From assembly GCA_033763655.1 (NCBI GenBank), contig JANRKD010000001.1, forward strand, positions 62,001 to 126,000: a stretch of 64,000 nucleotides of DNA, read 5' to 3'. Of this stretch, positions 51,888-61,295 are shown piece after piece (the first letter of the stretch is position 1; every line of letters starts with the position of its first letter). The notes beneath the pieces were generated by a model. That model was not told the DNA's origin. It did not search any database and worked only from the letters and a program-made list of their open reading frames with translations. The translations under genes were made by a program, and so were the position numbers. The stretch is from QFOX01 sp033763655. Lineage in GTDB: Bacteria; Pseudomonadota; Alphaproteobacteria; Rickettsiales; UBA3002.

Positions 51888-54800
51888 TCAGGCGCCACCC
51901 CTGTCCCTGTCTTTACCCAACCATTTCTCGAGCATGTCCGCCACATTGCGGAAATTGATGGGCTTGTTGAGGTAATCATCCATCCCTGCCGCCAGGCAGC
52001 GTTCGCGGTCGCCGATCATGGCATCTGCCGTCAGGGCCACGATAACCACACCCTGTTTACCCTGCTTTGCCTCCCACGCGCGGATGTGCCGCGTGGCCTC
52101 AAACCCGTCCATTTCCGGCATCTGGCAATCCATCAGCAGCAGGTCGTAGGTAAATTTCTGCACCATATCGACCGCCTCCTTGCCGTTGGCGGCGGCATCC
52201 ACCCGAATGCCATGTTTCTCCAGCACTTTGGTGATGAGCATCAGGTTCACCACGACATCCTCCACCACCAGCACACGGGTGCCGGGGTATTGCATCGTCT
52301 CCACCGCCTGCTTCTGCACCCCGTCGGACATCATATGGGTAATCATATGCCGGGTAATCAGCCCCGGAATTTTTCCTTTCATCCGCCCATCAATCAACAC
52401 CTGCAACAGCGCCTTAATCTGCTCCGGATAGAAGGGCTTGAGCAGGAAGCCGTTAATCCCTCTGGCTTCCAACTCTTCCGGCGTTCCCACCTGCGCGGCT
52501 GACGACAGCATAATCAGTAATTTGTTGGTCTGATCCGGGTCGCGGCGGATTTTATCCACGAACTGCAGGCCGTTCATCTCCTCCATGTGATAATCGACCA
52601 TGGCGACAGCGTAGGGGCGCCCCTGCGCGCGCGCCGCCAGCACCGCCTCGTAGGCTTCTGCACCCGAGGTGCGAATGTCGCACACCATACCCCAATTATG
52701 CAGATACCGGCACAGGACTTCGCCATTGGCAGGGTAGTCATCCACCACCAGCACCCGCATTCCGGAAAGGTCAACATCCGGAACGCTGCCGCGCGCCTCT
52801 TTCCCTTCCGCGATCGGGAGCTGTATATCGAAATGGAAGGTCGAACCACTACCCGGCGTGCTCCTGACGCCGATACTACCCCCCATCATGGCCACCAGGC
52901 TTTTTGAAATCGCAAGCCCGAGCCCGGTGCCGCCGAATTTGCGCGTCGTCGATTCTTCCGCCTGCGAGAATTTCTCGAAGATATAATCGAGTTTGTCTTC
53001 CGGGATGCCAACCCCGGTATCCTGCACCTCAAAGAACAACCGCACGTTGCCATTTTCCCGCTCGCCGCGCACGGTAATCAGCACATGGCCTTTCTCGGTG
53101 AATTTAGTGGCATTCCCCGTCAGGTTCATCAGAATCTGGCGGATGCGGCTAGGGTCGCCGACCACGAACTTCGGTGCGCTGGGGTCGAAGTTCACCAGCA
53201 TTTCAATGCCCTTTTCCTGCGCACGCAGGTATAAAATATCCGTCACTGCCTCGATGGCCTCAGGCAGCTTAAAGGCAATCGGCTCCAACTCCAGCCTGCC
53301 TGCTTCAATCTTCGAAAAATCAAGGATGTCGTTGATAATATCGAGCAGATTCTCGCCGGACTTCTTGATAATCCGAACCCAGCCGCGCTGCTCCGCATCC
53401 AACTGGGTATCGAGCATCAGTCCCGCCATGCCCAGCACGCCGTTCATTGGCGTGCGGATTTCATGGCTCATATTGGCCAGGAAATCGGATTTGCTACGGC
53501 TGGCGCGCTCCGCCTCATCGCGCGCAGCCTCCAGCCGCACCGTATATTCCTTTAACTGCTTCTCATTTGCTTTGCGCTCGGTCACATCATAACAATACAC
53601 ATAGAAGGTGAAACCCTCCTCCAGCGGAATGCGAGCCACCCGTTGTTCAAAAATAGTGGCACCGACGGTCACCTCCATATAGGCGATATTGCTTTCCGTC
53701 TGCGCTTCGATTTTCCGAATTAACACCGGAAGATTCTGCAGAAGCGGATGCACAGGGTTTTCCTTAACGTCCGGAAACTGCTTCAGTGCCGTGCGGTTGG
53801 CAAAGACCACCTTGCCATCCTGGCTGTATTCAAAGATTGGCATGGGATTATTTTCCGGATAGGCGGCCAGTTTCTCCGCCGCCTTCTGCGCCTTGACCGC
53901 GTCGAAGTGCGATTTTTCCACGCGCCGCGTATATTCCTGCATCTGCAGGTTCATCCGCTCCTTCTCCTGAAGCTCGGCTTCCAGCTCCTTTTTGGCACTG
54001 CCTGTTTCCCGCTCGCGCTTTTTGAGGATATGGAGGAATCCCGTAACAAAGATCGTCCCGGCAACGGCAGCGGAAAACAGCGCCAGCAGCAAATCATTAA
54101 TACTGTCAGAGACAATAGCGTGCGCCTTCTCAGTCGGCAGATTGACCTCCAGCACACCACGCACATCGCCGACTTCCCAACCGGCGCGCGGGGTACTCGG
54201 GTGCGTGTTATGGCAACCCACGCACGATTCACGCATGAGGTCTGCCGTCGCAAAATACAGCACCTGCCCGCCATTCTTCTGGTCAAAACGGTAGAAGGGG
54301 TCCCTTGGATTTTTCTGCAGCCTGTCCCAGGCTTCCTGTTCAAACGGCGTTTTAATGCCACCCGACGCCGCCCGCCACGGGAATGGGTAAGGGCTATACA
54401 GGCGCGTCTGCCCCCCATTGAGCTGCCGGGACAACTGGCCCCCAAGCATCATGCTCAGGGTCGTGGGCAACGGAATAGCATTCTTCTCATTCCGGTAATC
54501 ATGCGTGACATGCATGCCCGCTTCCTGCGCCCGGGTCACTACCTCGGAGGTATAGAGGGTGCGAAATTCGCTCAGCGCCTTAGAAAGGTTGGTGGCATTC
54601 TCCAGAGCGACCAATTGCACCAGTCGGGATTGGAACTGCTGCAGTTCAAAAAACAATACGCCGAAGATAGCGACGGTGGACACGACAATAATCATGATTG
54701 CATGCCGATAGAACAGAGTTCCGGCCAGACGCCGCAATGCAGAGTCTTTTGCCTCCTGCCTGTTGAGCTCCACTCCAAAGAATAATGCCGCGCCGAGAAT

Positions 54801-55523
54801 CACCGCCGTAATCACACCAATGGCCAGTGCCAGCCCGAAAAAGCTCTGGCTCGAATCATACCGGCAATCCGCCCAGGGCAGAAACACCGCCGCCGCCATC
54901 CCGGTATAATGCATGCCGCAGATAGCCCCGCCCATGACCAGCGCCGCCATTATTTTGTATAGGACCCGCCGCGGGCTTTCATGGCGCGCGAGAAAAAAGA
55001 CAATCACTAATGCGGCGGCGGAGGCAGCGATGGCGATAATCATCGACAGGGCGAATAATTTCGGCACATAGCGCACATCGGCGTCCATTCTCATCGCCGC
55101 CATCCCGGTATAATGCATGGCCCCGATGCCGACCCCCAGCAATGTCGCTCCGGCGATGACTTTCCCTAACCTCAGCCGCTCCCCTCTCACCAGATCCAAT
55201 ACAAAATACGCAACGGTAACCGCCACCAGCATGGAAAAGAAGGTCATGAAGGGGTCGTAGTGCGTTGCCATATTCATTTTGAACGCCAGCATGCCGATGA
55301 AATGCATCGACCAGATGCCCGCCCCCAGGGCAAATGCCCCCAATATATGGATGATACGCCTGCTGACGCCGCGTTCTTTGCCCACCAGATATCCGGCAAA
55401 ATCAAGTGCGATATAGGAGGCCAGCACCGCCACGATATACGACAATCCAACCAACGCCAGGTTGTATGTCCCATGCTCCGCATTGGCCGGGATGGGGCCC
55501 AGAAGGAAGTACTGTCGCAGCAT
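51888..55523 (-). CDS. MHYT-heme-PAS hybrid sensor histidine kinase with two receivers
   Basis: A 1211-residue inner-membrane protein. Residues about 15-255 are a seven-helix MHYT sensor (MHF at 73, MHYTGM at about 136 and 204), proposed in the family to bind copper and sense O2, CO or NO. About 275-500 is a second membrane-flanked periplasmic domain with CVGCH (434-438), a c-type heme motif as in Tll0287-like (DUF3365) sensors. A coiled coil and PAS domain follow (about 510-650). Then come HisKA with His687 (FLANMSHEIRTPMNG), HATPase (NLTGNATKFTEKG, DTGVGIP, GGTGLGLAIS) and two receivers (VLVVDDYPANG ... MVDYHMEE; VLVVEDVVVN ... LLMDCQMPEMDG ... YLNKP). The start at 55523 is chosen before the first helix; no strong ribosome site is visible. 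Confidence 0.92.
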   Translation of the reverse strand: MLRQYFLLGPIPANAEHGTYNLALVGLSYIVAVLASYIALDFAGYLVGKERGVSRRIIHILGAFALGAGIWSMHFIGMLAFKMNMATHYDPFMTFFSMLVAVTVAYFVLDLVRGERLRLGKVIAGATLLGVGIGAMHYTGMAAMRMDADVRYVPKLFALSMIIAIAASAAALVIVFFLARHESPRRVLYKIMAALVMGGAICGMHYTGMAAAVFLPWADCRYDSSQSFFGLALAIGVITAVILGAALFFGVELNRQEAKDSALRRLAGTLFYRHAIMIIVVSTVAIFGVLFFELQQFQSRLVQLVALENATNLSKALSEFRTLYTSEVVTRAQEAGMHVTHDYRNEKNAIPLPTTLSMMLGGQLSRQLNGGQTRLYSPYPFPWRAASGGIKTPFEQEAWDRLQKNPRDPFYRFDQKNGGQVLYFATADLMRESCVGCHNTHPSTPRAGWEVGDVRGVLEVNLPTEKAHAIVSDSINDLLLALFSAAVAGTIFVTGFLHILKKRERETGSAKKELEAELQEKERMNLQMQEYTRRVEKSHFDAVKAQKAAEKLAAYPENNPMPIFEYSQDGKVVFANRTALKQFPDVKENPVHPLLQNLPVLIRKIEAQTESNIAYMEVTVGATIFEQRVARIPLEEGFTFYVYCYDVTERKANEKQLKEYTVRLEAARDEAERASRSKSDFLANMSHEIRTPMNGVLGMAGLMLDTQLDAEQRGWVRIIKKSGENLLDIINDILDFSKIEAGRLELEPIAFKLPEAIEAVTDILYLRAQEKGIEMLVNFDPSAPKFVVGDPSRIRQILMNLTGNATKFTEKGHVLITVRGERENGNVRLFFEVQDTGVGIPEDKLDYIFEKFSQAEESTTRKFGGTGLGLAISKSLVAMMGGSIGVRSTPGSGSTFHFDIQLPIAEGKEARGSVPDVDLSGMRVLVVDDYPANGEVLCRYLHNWGMVCDIRTSGAEAYEAVLAARAQGRPYAVAMVDYHMEEMNGLQFVDKIRRDPDQTNKLLIMLSSAAQVGTPEELEARGINGFLLKPFYPEQIKALLQVLIDGRMKGKIPGLITRHMITHMMSDGVQKQAVETMQYPGTRVLVVEDVVVNLMLITKVLEKHGIRVDAAANGKEAVDMVQKFTYDLLLMDCQMPEMDGFEATRHIRAWEAKQGKQGVVIVALTADAMIGDRERCLAAGMDDYLNKPINFRNVADMLEKWLGKDRDRGGA

Positions 55524-55607
55524 TACATCATTCGCACATAATAAATGTTGCCTCGAAGAATAGTCGCATTTACATTTAAATGATTCTAATATGAGTTGCA
55601 ATAGAGT

Positions 55608-56516
55608 ATGCTGGCCATGTTGATACAAATCATACAGAATCAGGCGGAAGAACGCTTCCTCGAAGCGCTGGAGGAGTATGCCGCAACACCGGTGAGCCGG
55701 GGTGTCCTGCTGTGCACTTTTTCCCGCGTTCCTCTCGTTTCCGATCCGGATACCGTCCTGCCCGCCGTGAAAGATATTCTGCGCGATTACGAGGCCCGGC
55801 TTTACTGGTGCGCCGACGGCGACATGGTGGTATGCTGGCGCGGCGGCTCCCGGAAAACCCTGAAAATGATTATGGCTGCGTTATCTGCCTGCCACAAAAC
55901 GGCGCTGGAAGGGGTTGACCCGGCCAGAGCCTTTCACTATTTCGATGCGCTGGCCCATAGCGAGGAGTTGCGCCTCATTTTCCGGCAGAAATTGCAACGG
56001 CGCCTCCAGCACGCCGCGAAAACTGCGCATCCTGCCGATACCCCGCCACCACCCGCCGCCATGACACCCCCACGCCGGGAAGCAGCGTTTTCTGCCAAGC
56101 AACAGCAATCCCTGCACGCAGCGTTCGAAATCCGCAAGAGCCGCAAAGCGCCCGAATTCCTGATTGTCGAGGATCAGGATTTTTTCCGTAAATTACTGGC
56201 GGGCGTGTTCGAACACAGCTACCGCTGCCATCTGGCAAAAAATGCGGAGGAAGCCCTAAGCGCGTATGCTGCGCATGCGCCCGACATGGTTTTTCTCGAC
56301 GTTGAGCTGCCCGATGCGGATGGGCATACGCTTGCCGCACGCATCAAAGCACAGGATCCTGAAAGCTTTATTGTGATGGTCACCGGCAATCACCGCGCCA
56401 AAGACGTGGAGGCGGCAAAAGCCAACGGCGTTCAGGGCTTCATCGCCAAACCCTACAACAAGCTGAAAATCATGGAAGCGGTCGAGGCGTTCATGAGCAC
56501 CCACAGGAAAGGATAA
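55608..56516 (+). CDS. Response regulator with a novel N-terminal domain
   Basis: A 302-residue protein. The receiver occupies about 183-300, with VEDQD (188-191 region), Asp231 (MVFLDVELPDADG) and Lys281 (GFIAKPYNK). The N-terminal 130 residues (QAEERFLEALEEYAATPVSRGVLLCTFSRVP ... LYWCADGDMVVCWRG) are unrecognised, and a Pro-rich linker joins the two. It is divergent from the hybrid kinase gene (85-base gap) and followed by the HPt gene after four bases, so the cluster is one phosphorelay. ATG at 55617 is an alternative start. Confidence 0.85.
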   Translation: MLAMLIQIIQNQAEERFLEALEEYAATPVSRGVLLCTFSRVPLVSDPDTVLPAVKDILRDYEARLYWCADGDMVVCWRGGSRKTLKMIMAALSACHKTALEGVDPARAFHYFDALAHSEELRLIFRQKLQRRLQHAAKTAHPADTPPPPAAMTPPRREAAFSAKQQQSLHAAFEIRKSRKAPEFLIVEDQDFFRKLLAGVFEHSYRCHLAKNAEEALSAYAAHAPDMVFLDVELPDADGHTLAARIKAQDPESFIVMVTGNHRAKDVEAAKANGVQGFIAKPYNKLKIMEAVEAFMSTHRKG

Positions 56517-56520
56517 ACAC

Positions 56521-56886
56521 ATGACCGGTTCCGTCGATTTAACCGACCTGCGCAGCATGACCGATGGCGATGCGGAAATGGAGCGGGCGCTGTTTGCGGC
56601 ATTTTATGCTGCGAGTGAAGCGGCGTTCAGCCTCATGGCCGACCATTGCACGGACGCGCCGGATGAAGTCTGGCGCGCCAATGCCCACGCGATTAAAGGC
56701 AGCGCCTATAACCTTGGTGCCAAAACGCTGGGTGATTTATGCAGGCAGGCGCAGGAAAATCCGGGCGCCAGCCGCCGCGATAAGCAGGCCCTGCTGGAGA
56801 AAATTGCCTCGGAATATGCGGCGGTGAAAGCGACTCTGCAGACGGTGCATGGTTCGACCGACGCGGATTATACTCCTTCTGAGTAA
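56521..56886 (+). CDS. HPt phosphotransfer protein
   Basis: A 121-residue helical protein with the phosphorylatable His56 in ANAHAIKGSAYNLGAKTLGDLC. It can shuttle phosphate between the hybrid kinase's receivers and the free-standing response regulators encoded beside it. A GGAAAGGA site precedes the ATG. Its last five residues (YTPSE) and the stop codon are supplied by the terminus of the repeat at 56869-56930. Confidence 0.9.
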   Translation: MTGSVDLTDLRSMTDGDAEMERALFAAFYAASEAAFSLMADHCTDAPDEVWRANAHAIKGSAYNLGAKTLGDLCRQAQENPGASRRDKQALLEKIASEYAAVKATLQTVHGSTDADYTPSE

Positions 56887-56930
56887 TTTCCCTCCCATTT
56901 GCCGAGAGCCAATTTTTCAGAAGGAGTATA
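56869..56930. repeat. Short MITE-like repeat (62 bases) at the 3' end of the HPt gene
   Basis: Perfect 14-base terminal inverted repeats, TATACTCCTTCTGA and TCAGAAGGAGTATA, enclose 34 bases. The left part, including TTTGCCGAG and GCCAATTTTT, matches one end of the larger copy at 60618-60893, so this is an internal-deletion derivative. The terminal TA could be a TA target-site duplication. Confidence 0.8.
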
Positions 56931-56941
56931 ACAGGAGCTGC

Positions 56942-57865
56942 CTAAATCCTGTTGAATACCGCCGCAAGCCAGAGGTAAAACGTGCCGCGCCAGCTCTGTC
57001 GGTAAATGCCGGCGACCTGCAGCAGGCGAACCCGGTCTTTTAACGGCGCACCCCGAAACTTGCCGTAGATATCCAGAATTTCCTGGTTGTCCGTGGTTAA
57101 CAAATGGCGAACGCTGCAAAGTGCGGCATAGTTCATATCGTTCCAGCGCCTGAAGCGTCCGCGAAACACATGGAGTATTCGTTCAATCCTGCCCCTGATC
57201 GAGCCATCGGCTCCTATCGCGGCATTGGCATGCTGCCGGTAGCGCAAGGAGGGCCGGGTATCATAAAAAACCTCACCCCCGGCGCCTTTTACAATCTGGT
57301 ACAGCCACCAATCATGCGCCACCACCTGCAGCAGACCGGCTTTTTCGAGCAGTTCTTTCGTAGAGTGGTTAAATAGCATGGTGTTGCCGCCGGCAATACT
57401 TTCAACCAGCGCGTTACGGAATGTTTTGGGCAACGGGAACTCCGCCGAACACCCCTGCGTGTTCAGGGCTTCATCAACAATCTCAGTGCGGCTGCAATAA
57501 ACCCGGGGCCGTGACGAGTCGTCGCTCCCGTTAAAATATGCCGCTGCCCTGCTCAGTTTATCCGGCATCCAGACGTCATCCTGATCCGAGAACGCATACA
57601 AGTCGGCGCGCAGGTGGGGGTCACAGGCCATCGACAGAAAGTTCCGGCAAAAGCCCTGCTGTGGCCCCTGACGCAGTTCGAGGCGATTACTTCCCCATTT
57701 TTCCTGGAATTGCCTGGCGATGGCAACCGTGTCATCCCGCGATCCATCGTCACTGATTATCAGGCGCCAGTGCGTATGGGTTTGCGCTTCGATGGATTGC
57801 AATTGCTCGGCAAGAAACTTCTCACCGTTGTAGGTACCCATGAGAATACAAATATGAGGGGGCAT
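56942..57865 (-). CDS. Family-2 glycosyltransferase
   Basis: A 307-residue GT-A fold enzyme, similar to rhamnosyltransferases of polysaccharide synthesis. The nucleotide-binding part reads MGTYNGEKFLAEQLQSIEAQTHTHWRLIISDDGSRDDT, the metal site is DQDD in AFSDQDDVWMPDKLS, and the acceptor region contains VAHDWWLYQIV. The last residues (FYLWLAAVFNRI) are hydrophobic and may touch the membrane. It lies downstream of the P-type ATPase on the same strand with a 54-base gap. Confidence 0.9.
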   Translation of the reverse strand: MPPHICILMGTYNGEKFLAEQLQSIEAQTHTHWRLIISDDGSRDDTVAIARQFQEKWGSNRLELRQGPQQGFCRNFLSMACDPHLRADLYAFSDQDDVWMPDKLSRAAAYFNGSDDSSRPRVYCSRTEIVDEALNTQGCSAEFPLPKTFRNALVESIAGGNTMLFNHSTKELLEKAGLLQVVAHDWWLYQIVKGAGGEVFYDTRPSLRYRQHANAAIGADGSIRGRIERILHVFRGRFRRWNDMNYAALCSVRHLLTTDNQEILDIYGKFRGAPLKDRVRLLQVAGIYRQSWRGTFYLWLAAVFNRI

Positions 57866-57919
57866 GTTTTTCTATATGGTTGTTTGGCTCTAATCTGCCG
57901 CGATTTATTGCGGCACCAG

Positions 57920-60616
57920 CTATAGCCCCTCCCTTTGGGGTTGTCTAGGAATCCGGCTGGATCCGCCGGATGGTTTGCCGCTGCGCAGCCAGAGCAGGAT
58001 GAGGGCGGAGATGCCGATAATTTTCAGCCAGTCTGCCGCGCCTAACGGGGCCGTCGCAAAAAGATGCTGCATCCAGGGAAGGTAGGTGAACCCGGCCTGA
58101 AAAACCATCACCCCGAAGGTGGCCAGAACCACGGGCAGCAGCCCGGCGCGACTGCGTTGCAGCGGAAAGATTCCCCACAAATAATAAATCTGGAAAAACA
58201 CCAGCGCGTTGACTGCCATGGTGCGGGCGGTGGCAAGGTCGCTGCCCGCCTTCAGTTCATAAAGGAACAGCGTGATTGTCCCCACGGTAATGATAGCAAT
58301 ATGCCAAACCATGGCCCGGATGGTACCGCGCGAAAAAAGCGGCGCCTCGGGGGGGAGCGGCGCCCGGCACATCACGGAAGGGGCGTGCGGCGAGAAGGCA
58401 AAGGCGAGCGAGAGCGTCACCGCCGTCACCATGTTCACCCACAGGATCTGCAGCGGCGTGATAGGCAAGGTGAACCCGGCGAGAACAGCAAGCAGCAGCG
58501 TCAGCCCCTCGGCGCCATCCGTCACCAGCATGAACTGGATGGTGCGTTTGATATTGCGGTAAATCGTGCGGCCTTCTTCCACCGCGTGGACAATGCTGGC
58601 GAAATTATCATCGGCCAGCACCAGACCGGCGGCCTCCTTGGCGACTTCCGTGCCCTGTTTCCCCATGGCAATGCCAATATCGGCGCTTTTAAGCGCGGGC
58701 GCATCGTTGACGCCGTCGCCGGTCATGGCAACCACTTCGCCCATGGCCTGAAAGGCCCGCACCAGCCGCAATTTATGTTCGGGGTGCATACGCGCAAAGA
58801 TATTCACCTGCGCGATGGCCCCTGTCAGCGCCGCGTCGGAAAGCCGGTCGATATCTGTGCCGGTCATGACCTTTTCGCTGGCGGGAATGGCCAGCGCCGC
58901 ACCCATCGCCGAGGCGGTGAGCACATGGTCGCCGGTAATCATTTTAACGGCGATGCCCGCACTCCGGCAGGCGGCAATCGCGGCCCGCGCTTCCTCGCGC
59001 GGCGTATCCATGATGCCGAAAAGCCCAAGCAGCGTCAGCCCTTCCTCGATATCCGCCGGCTTAAGGTTCCGATGTGCCGACGGCACATGGCGGTGGGCAA
59101 TGGCGAGCACGCGCTTGCCCTCTCTGGCGAGTGCATTGACCTGCGCCTGCCAGTAATCCATCCGCAATGGCTGATCCTGCCCCCGGGCGCATTGCTCGTG
59201 CCTGCACATCGCGAGTATCTGCTCGGGCGCGCCCTTGATGTAGATGCGGCCACGGCCATCGGCGTGATGGTGCAGCGTCGCCATGGTGCGCGATTCCGCC
59301 GAGAACGGGATAACATCGGCACGCGGCCATGTTTCGCGCACCGGCTTTTCCTGCTGCCCCGCCTTACGCGCGAACGCCATCAGCGCCCCTTCGGTCGGGT
59401 CACCGTTAAGTTCCCACACGCCTTTTTTCAGCGTCAGCGCCGCATCATTATTAAGCAGGGCGGCACAGCCCATCTCGCCGACGGTGGGGTGCGCCGCCAG
59501 CACGATTTCCTGATTCTCTAACCAGATGCTGCCATCGGGCGCATACCCCACGCCGCTGACGGAAAATTGCCGTTCCGCCGTGACAATATCCGTCACCGCG
59601 AGTTCGTTTTTTGTCAGGGTGCCGGTTTTGTCGGTGCAGATAACCGTCACGCTGCCCAACGATTCAATCACCGGCAGGTGGCGCACAATCGCGTGGCGGG
59701 TGGCCATGGCACGCATACCCAACGCCATGGTGATGCTGATGACGGCGGGCAACCCCTCGGGGATGGCCGAAACGGCGATGCCAATCATCACCATGAACAT
59801 CTCGTTCATCGGCAGGCCGCGGCCATATACGCCAAAGAAAAATGCCGCGAGCGACAGTGTCACAATGCCTGCCGCCAGCAGCCGTGAGAAGCGCGCCAGC
59901 TTCAGCGTCAACGGTGTTTGCGGCGATTCCGCCTTGCTCACAAGCGCGCTGATACGCCCGATTTGCGTCGCCGCCCCCGTCGCCACGACCACGCCCCTGC
60001 CCTGCCCCGAGGTCACCAGCGTTCCGCTGTAAGCGATCGAATGGCGGTCGCCCAATACCGCATCTTCAGCCACCGCGTGGGCGGATTTCTCGACATCCAG
60101 CGATTCCCCGGTGAGAATCCCCTCCTGGGTGCGCAGGGCGTGAGCTGAGAGCAGGCGCAGATCGGCGGGTACTTTGTCGCCGGCGGTCAGCACCACCACG
60201 TCGCCGGGCACCAGCAATGCCGCCTCAAGCAAATGCGGCGCGCCGTCGCGCAGCACCGTTGCCTGCAGCGAAAGCAGGTTGCGAATAGCCGCCAGCGCCT
60301 GCTCGGCCTTGCGCTCCTGAAAAAAGCCAATCAGTGCGTTGATCAGGATGACCGCCACGATTACCCCGGCGTCCGTCCAGTGCCGCATCGCCGCCGTCAC
60401 CAGCGCTGCTACCATAAGGATGCCGATGAGGACATTATGAAACTGCGCAAAGAAGCGCCGCAACGGCGAATACGGGCGCCCGGCCGCGATGACATTCCTG
60501 CCGTATGTGTCAAGCCGCCGCGCCGCCTCGGCACCCGGGAGGCCGTCAGCATCGCCGGCAAGCTGCCGTAGCACTTCGGCGGCGGGAAGGCTGTGCCATG
60601 CGGTGTCCGGTGTCAT
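57920..60616 (-). CDS. P2-type cation-transporting ATPase (Ca2+-type)
   Basis: An 898-residue inner-membrane pump. The N-terminal cation ATPase domain is followed by the actuator motif TGES (169-172), transmembrane helix M4 with PEGLP (286-290), the phosphorylated Asp329 in CTDKTGTLTKNE, KGAPEQIL, the hinge TGDGVNDAPALKSADIGIAMG and six C-terminal helices. M4 and the overall layout fit bacterial Ca2+ or related P2A ATPases; the ion is not certain. Its start codon is only two bases from the repeat at 60618-60893, whose terminus provides AAGGAG five bases before the ATG. Confidence 0.93.
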   Translation of the reverse strand: MTPDTAWHSLPAAEVLRQLAGDADGLPGAEAARRLDTYGRNVIAAGRPYSPLRRFFAQFHNVLIGILMVAALVTAAMRHWTDAGVIVAVILINALIGFFQERKAEQALAAIRNLLSLQATVLRDGAPHLLEAALLVPGDVVVLTAGDKVPADLRLLSAHALRTQEGILTGESLDVEKSAHAVAEDAVLGDRHSIAYSGTLVTSGQGRGVVVATGAATQIGRISALVSKAESPQTPLTLKLARFSRLLAAGIVTLSLAAFFFGVYGRGLPMNEMFMVMIGIAVSAIPEGLPAVISITMALGMRAMATRHAIVRHLPVIESLGSVTVICTDKTGTLTKNELAVTDIVTAERQFSVSGVGYAPDGSIWLENQEIVLAAHPTVGEMGCAALLNNDAALTLKKGVWELNGDPTEGALMAFARKAGQQEKPVRETWPRADVIPFSAESRTMATLHHHADGRGRIYIKGAPEQILAMCRHEQCARGQDQPLRMDYWQAQVNALAREGKRVLAIAHRHVPSAHRNLKPADIEEGLTLLGLFGIMDTPREEARAAIAACRSAGIAVKMITGDHVLTASAMGAALAIPASEKVMTGTDIDRLSDAALTGAIAQVNIFARMHPEHKLRLVRAFQAMGEVVAMTGDGVNDAPALKSADIGIAMGKQGTEVAKEAAGLVLADDNFASIVHAVEEGRTIYRNIKRTIQFMLVTDGAEGLTLLLAVLAGFTLPITPLQILWVNMVTAVTLSLAFAFSPHAPSVMCRAPLPPEAPLFSRGTIRAMVWHIAIITVGTITLFLYELKAGSDLATARTMAVNALVFFQIYYLWGIFPLQRSRAGLLPVVLATFGVMVFQAGFTYLPWMQHLFATAPLGAADWLKIIGISALILLWLRSGKPSGGSSRIPRQPQREGL

Positions 60617-60617
60617 C

Positions 60618-60893
60618 TATACTCCTTCTGAGTAAATTCCCTGCAGTTTGTTGCTGGAGAAAATCGTTGCTCCGGGATGGCGTGGCGCACCGCCTGTAGC
60701 GGGGCCTACAGGCAAGCGACATGTCGTTCCGGGCGGCGATTTTCTCCGCAACCCTTCGGGCCGAGGCGAATTTTTCCGATGCGCGGCGAGAAATTTTCTT
60801 CCGACAGCTTCGGCTATCGGAAGAAAATTCCCCTTGCTCCTCCAAAAAATTGGCGCTCGGCAAACTGTAGGGAATTTACTCAAAAGGAGTATA
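60618..60893. repeat. MITE-like repeat (276 bases) between the OsmC and ATPase genes
   Basis: Terminal inverted repeats of about 35 bases begin TATACTCCTTCTGAGTAAAT and end ATTTACTCAAAAGGAGTATA, and include CCCTGCAGTTTG/CAAACTGTAGGG. The interior has further hairpins: GGAGAAAATCG/CGATTTTCTCC at about 60655-60755 and TCTTCCGA...TCGGAAGA near 60798-60825. Read from either end, the terminus gives Tyr-Thr-Pro-x-Glu-stop in one frame and AAGGAG on exit. No transposase is encoded. A deletion derivative lies at 56869-56930. Confidence 0.85.
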
Positions 60894-61295
60894 ACCCACC
60901 GTGCGTATCACCACGTCCGATTGCAACGTCCGCTGCACCGGGCATTTCTCCGCCACCTCGACCAGTTTCCGGCGTTGCTCGGACGTGAGCGCCGCACCAT
61001 GCACCGTCACTTTCTTCTCGAACGTATCGACCTTGTCCAGCTTCTGATGGGTGAGGCTGACCTCAACTTTTTCGAGTGGCCATTGCTGCTGCCGCGCGTA
61101 CCAGCGCACCGTCATCGCCGTGCATTCGCCCAGTGCCGCCAGTAGCAAATCATACGGCGCGGGGCCGAGATTGCCGCCGCCAAACGCCACCGGCTCATCG
61201 CCCTTAATCCGGTGGCCCGATACGTCGATAGACACCGCGTAGGCGCTTTCGCCGGTTTCCTCAACCTGTGCTGAGATTATTGCATCGTTGCTCAT
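60876..61295 (-). CDS. OsmC-family peroxiredoxin-like protein
   Basis: A 139-residue OsmC/Ohr-type protein with the two redox cysteines Cys58 (ALGECTAMTVRWYA) and Cys118 (EKCPVQRTL). The family reduces organic hydroperoxides. The C-terminal YTPFE and stop codon come from the MITE-like repeat. The start lies 35 bases inside the 3' end of ackA, giving a coupled operon with the two upstream genes. Confidence 0.92.
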   Translation of the reverse strand: MSNDAIISAQVEETGESAYAVSIDVSGHRIKGDEPVAFGGGNLGPAPYDLLLAALGECTAMTVRWYARQQQWPLEKVEVSLTHQKLDKVDTFEKKVTVHGAALTSEQRRKLVEVAEKCPVQRTLQSDVVIRTVGYTPFE

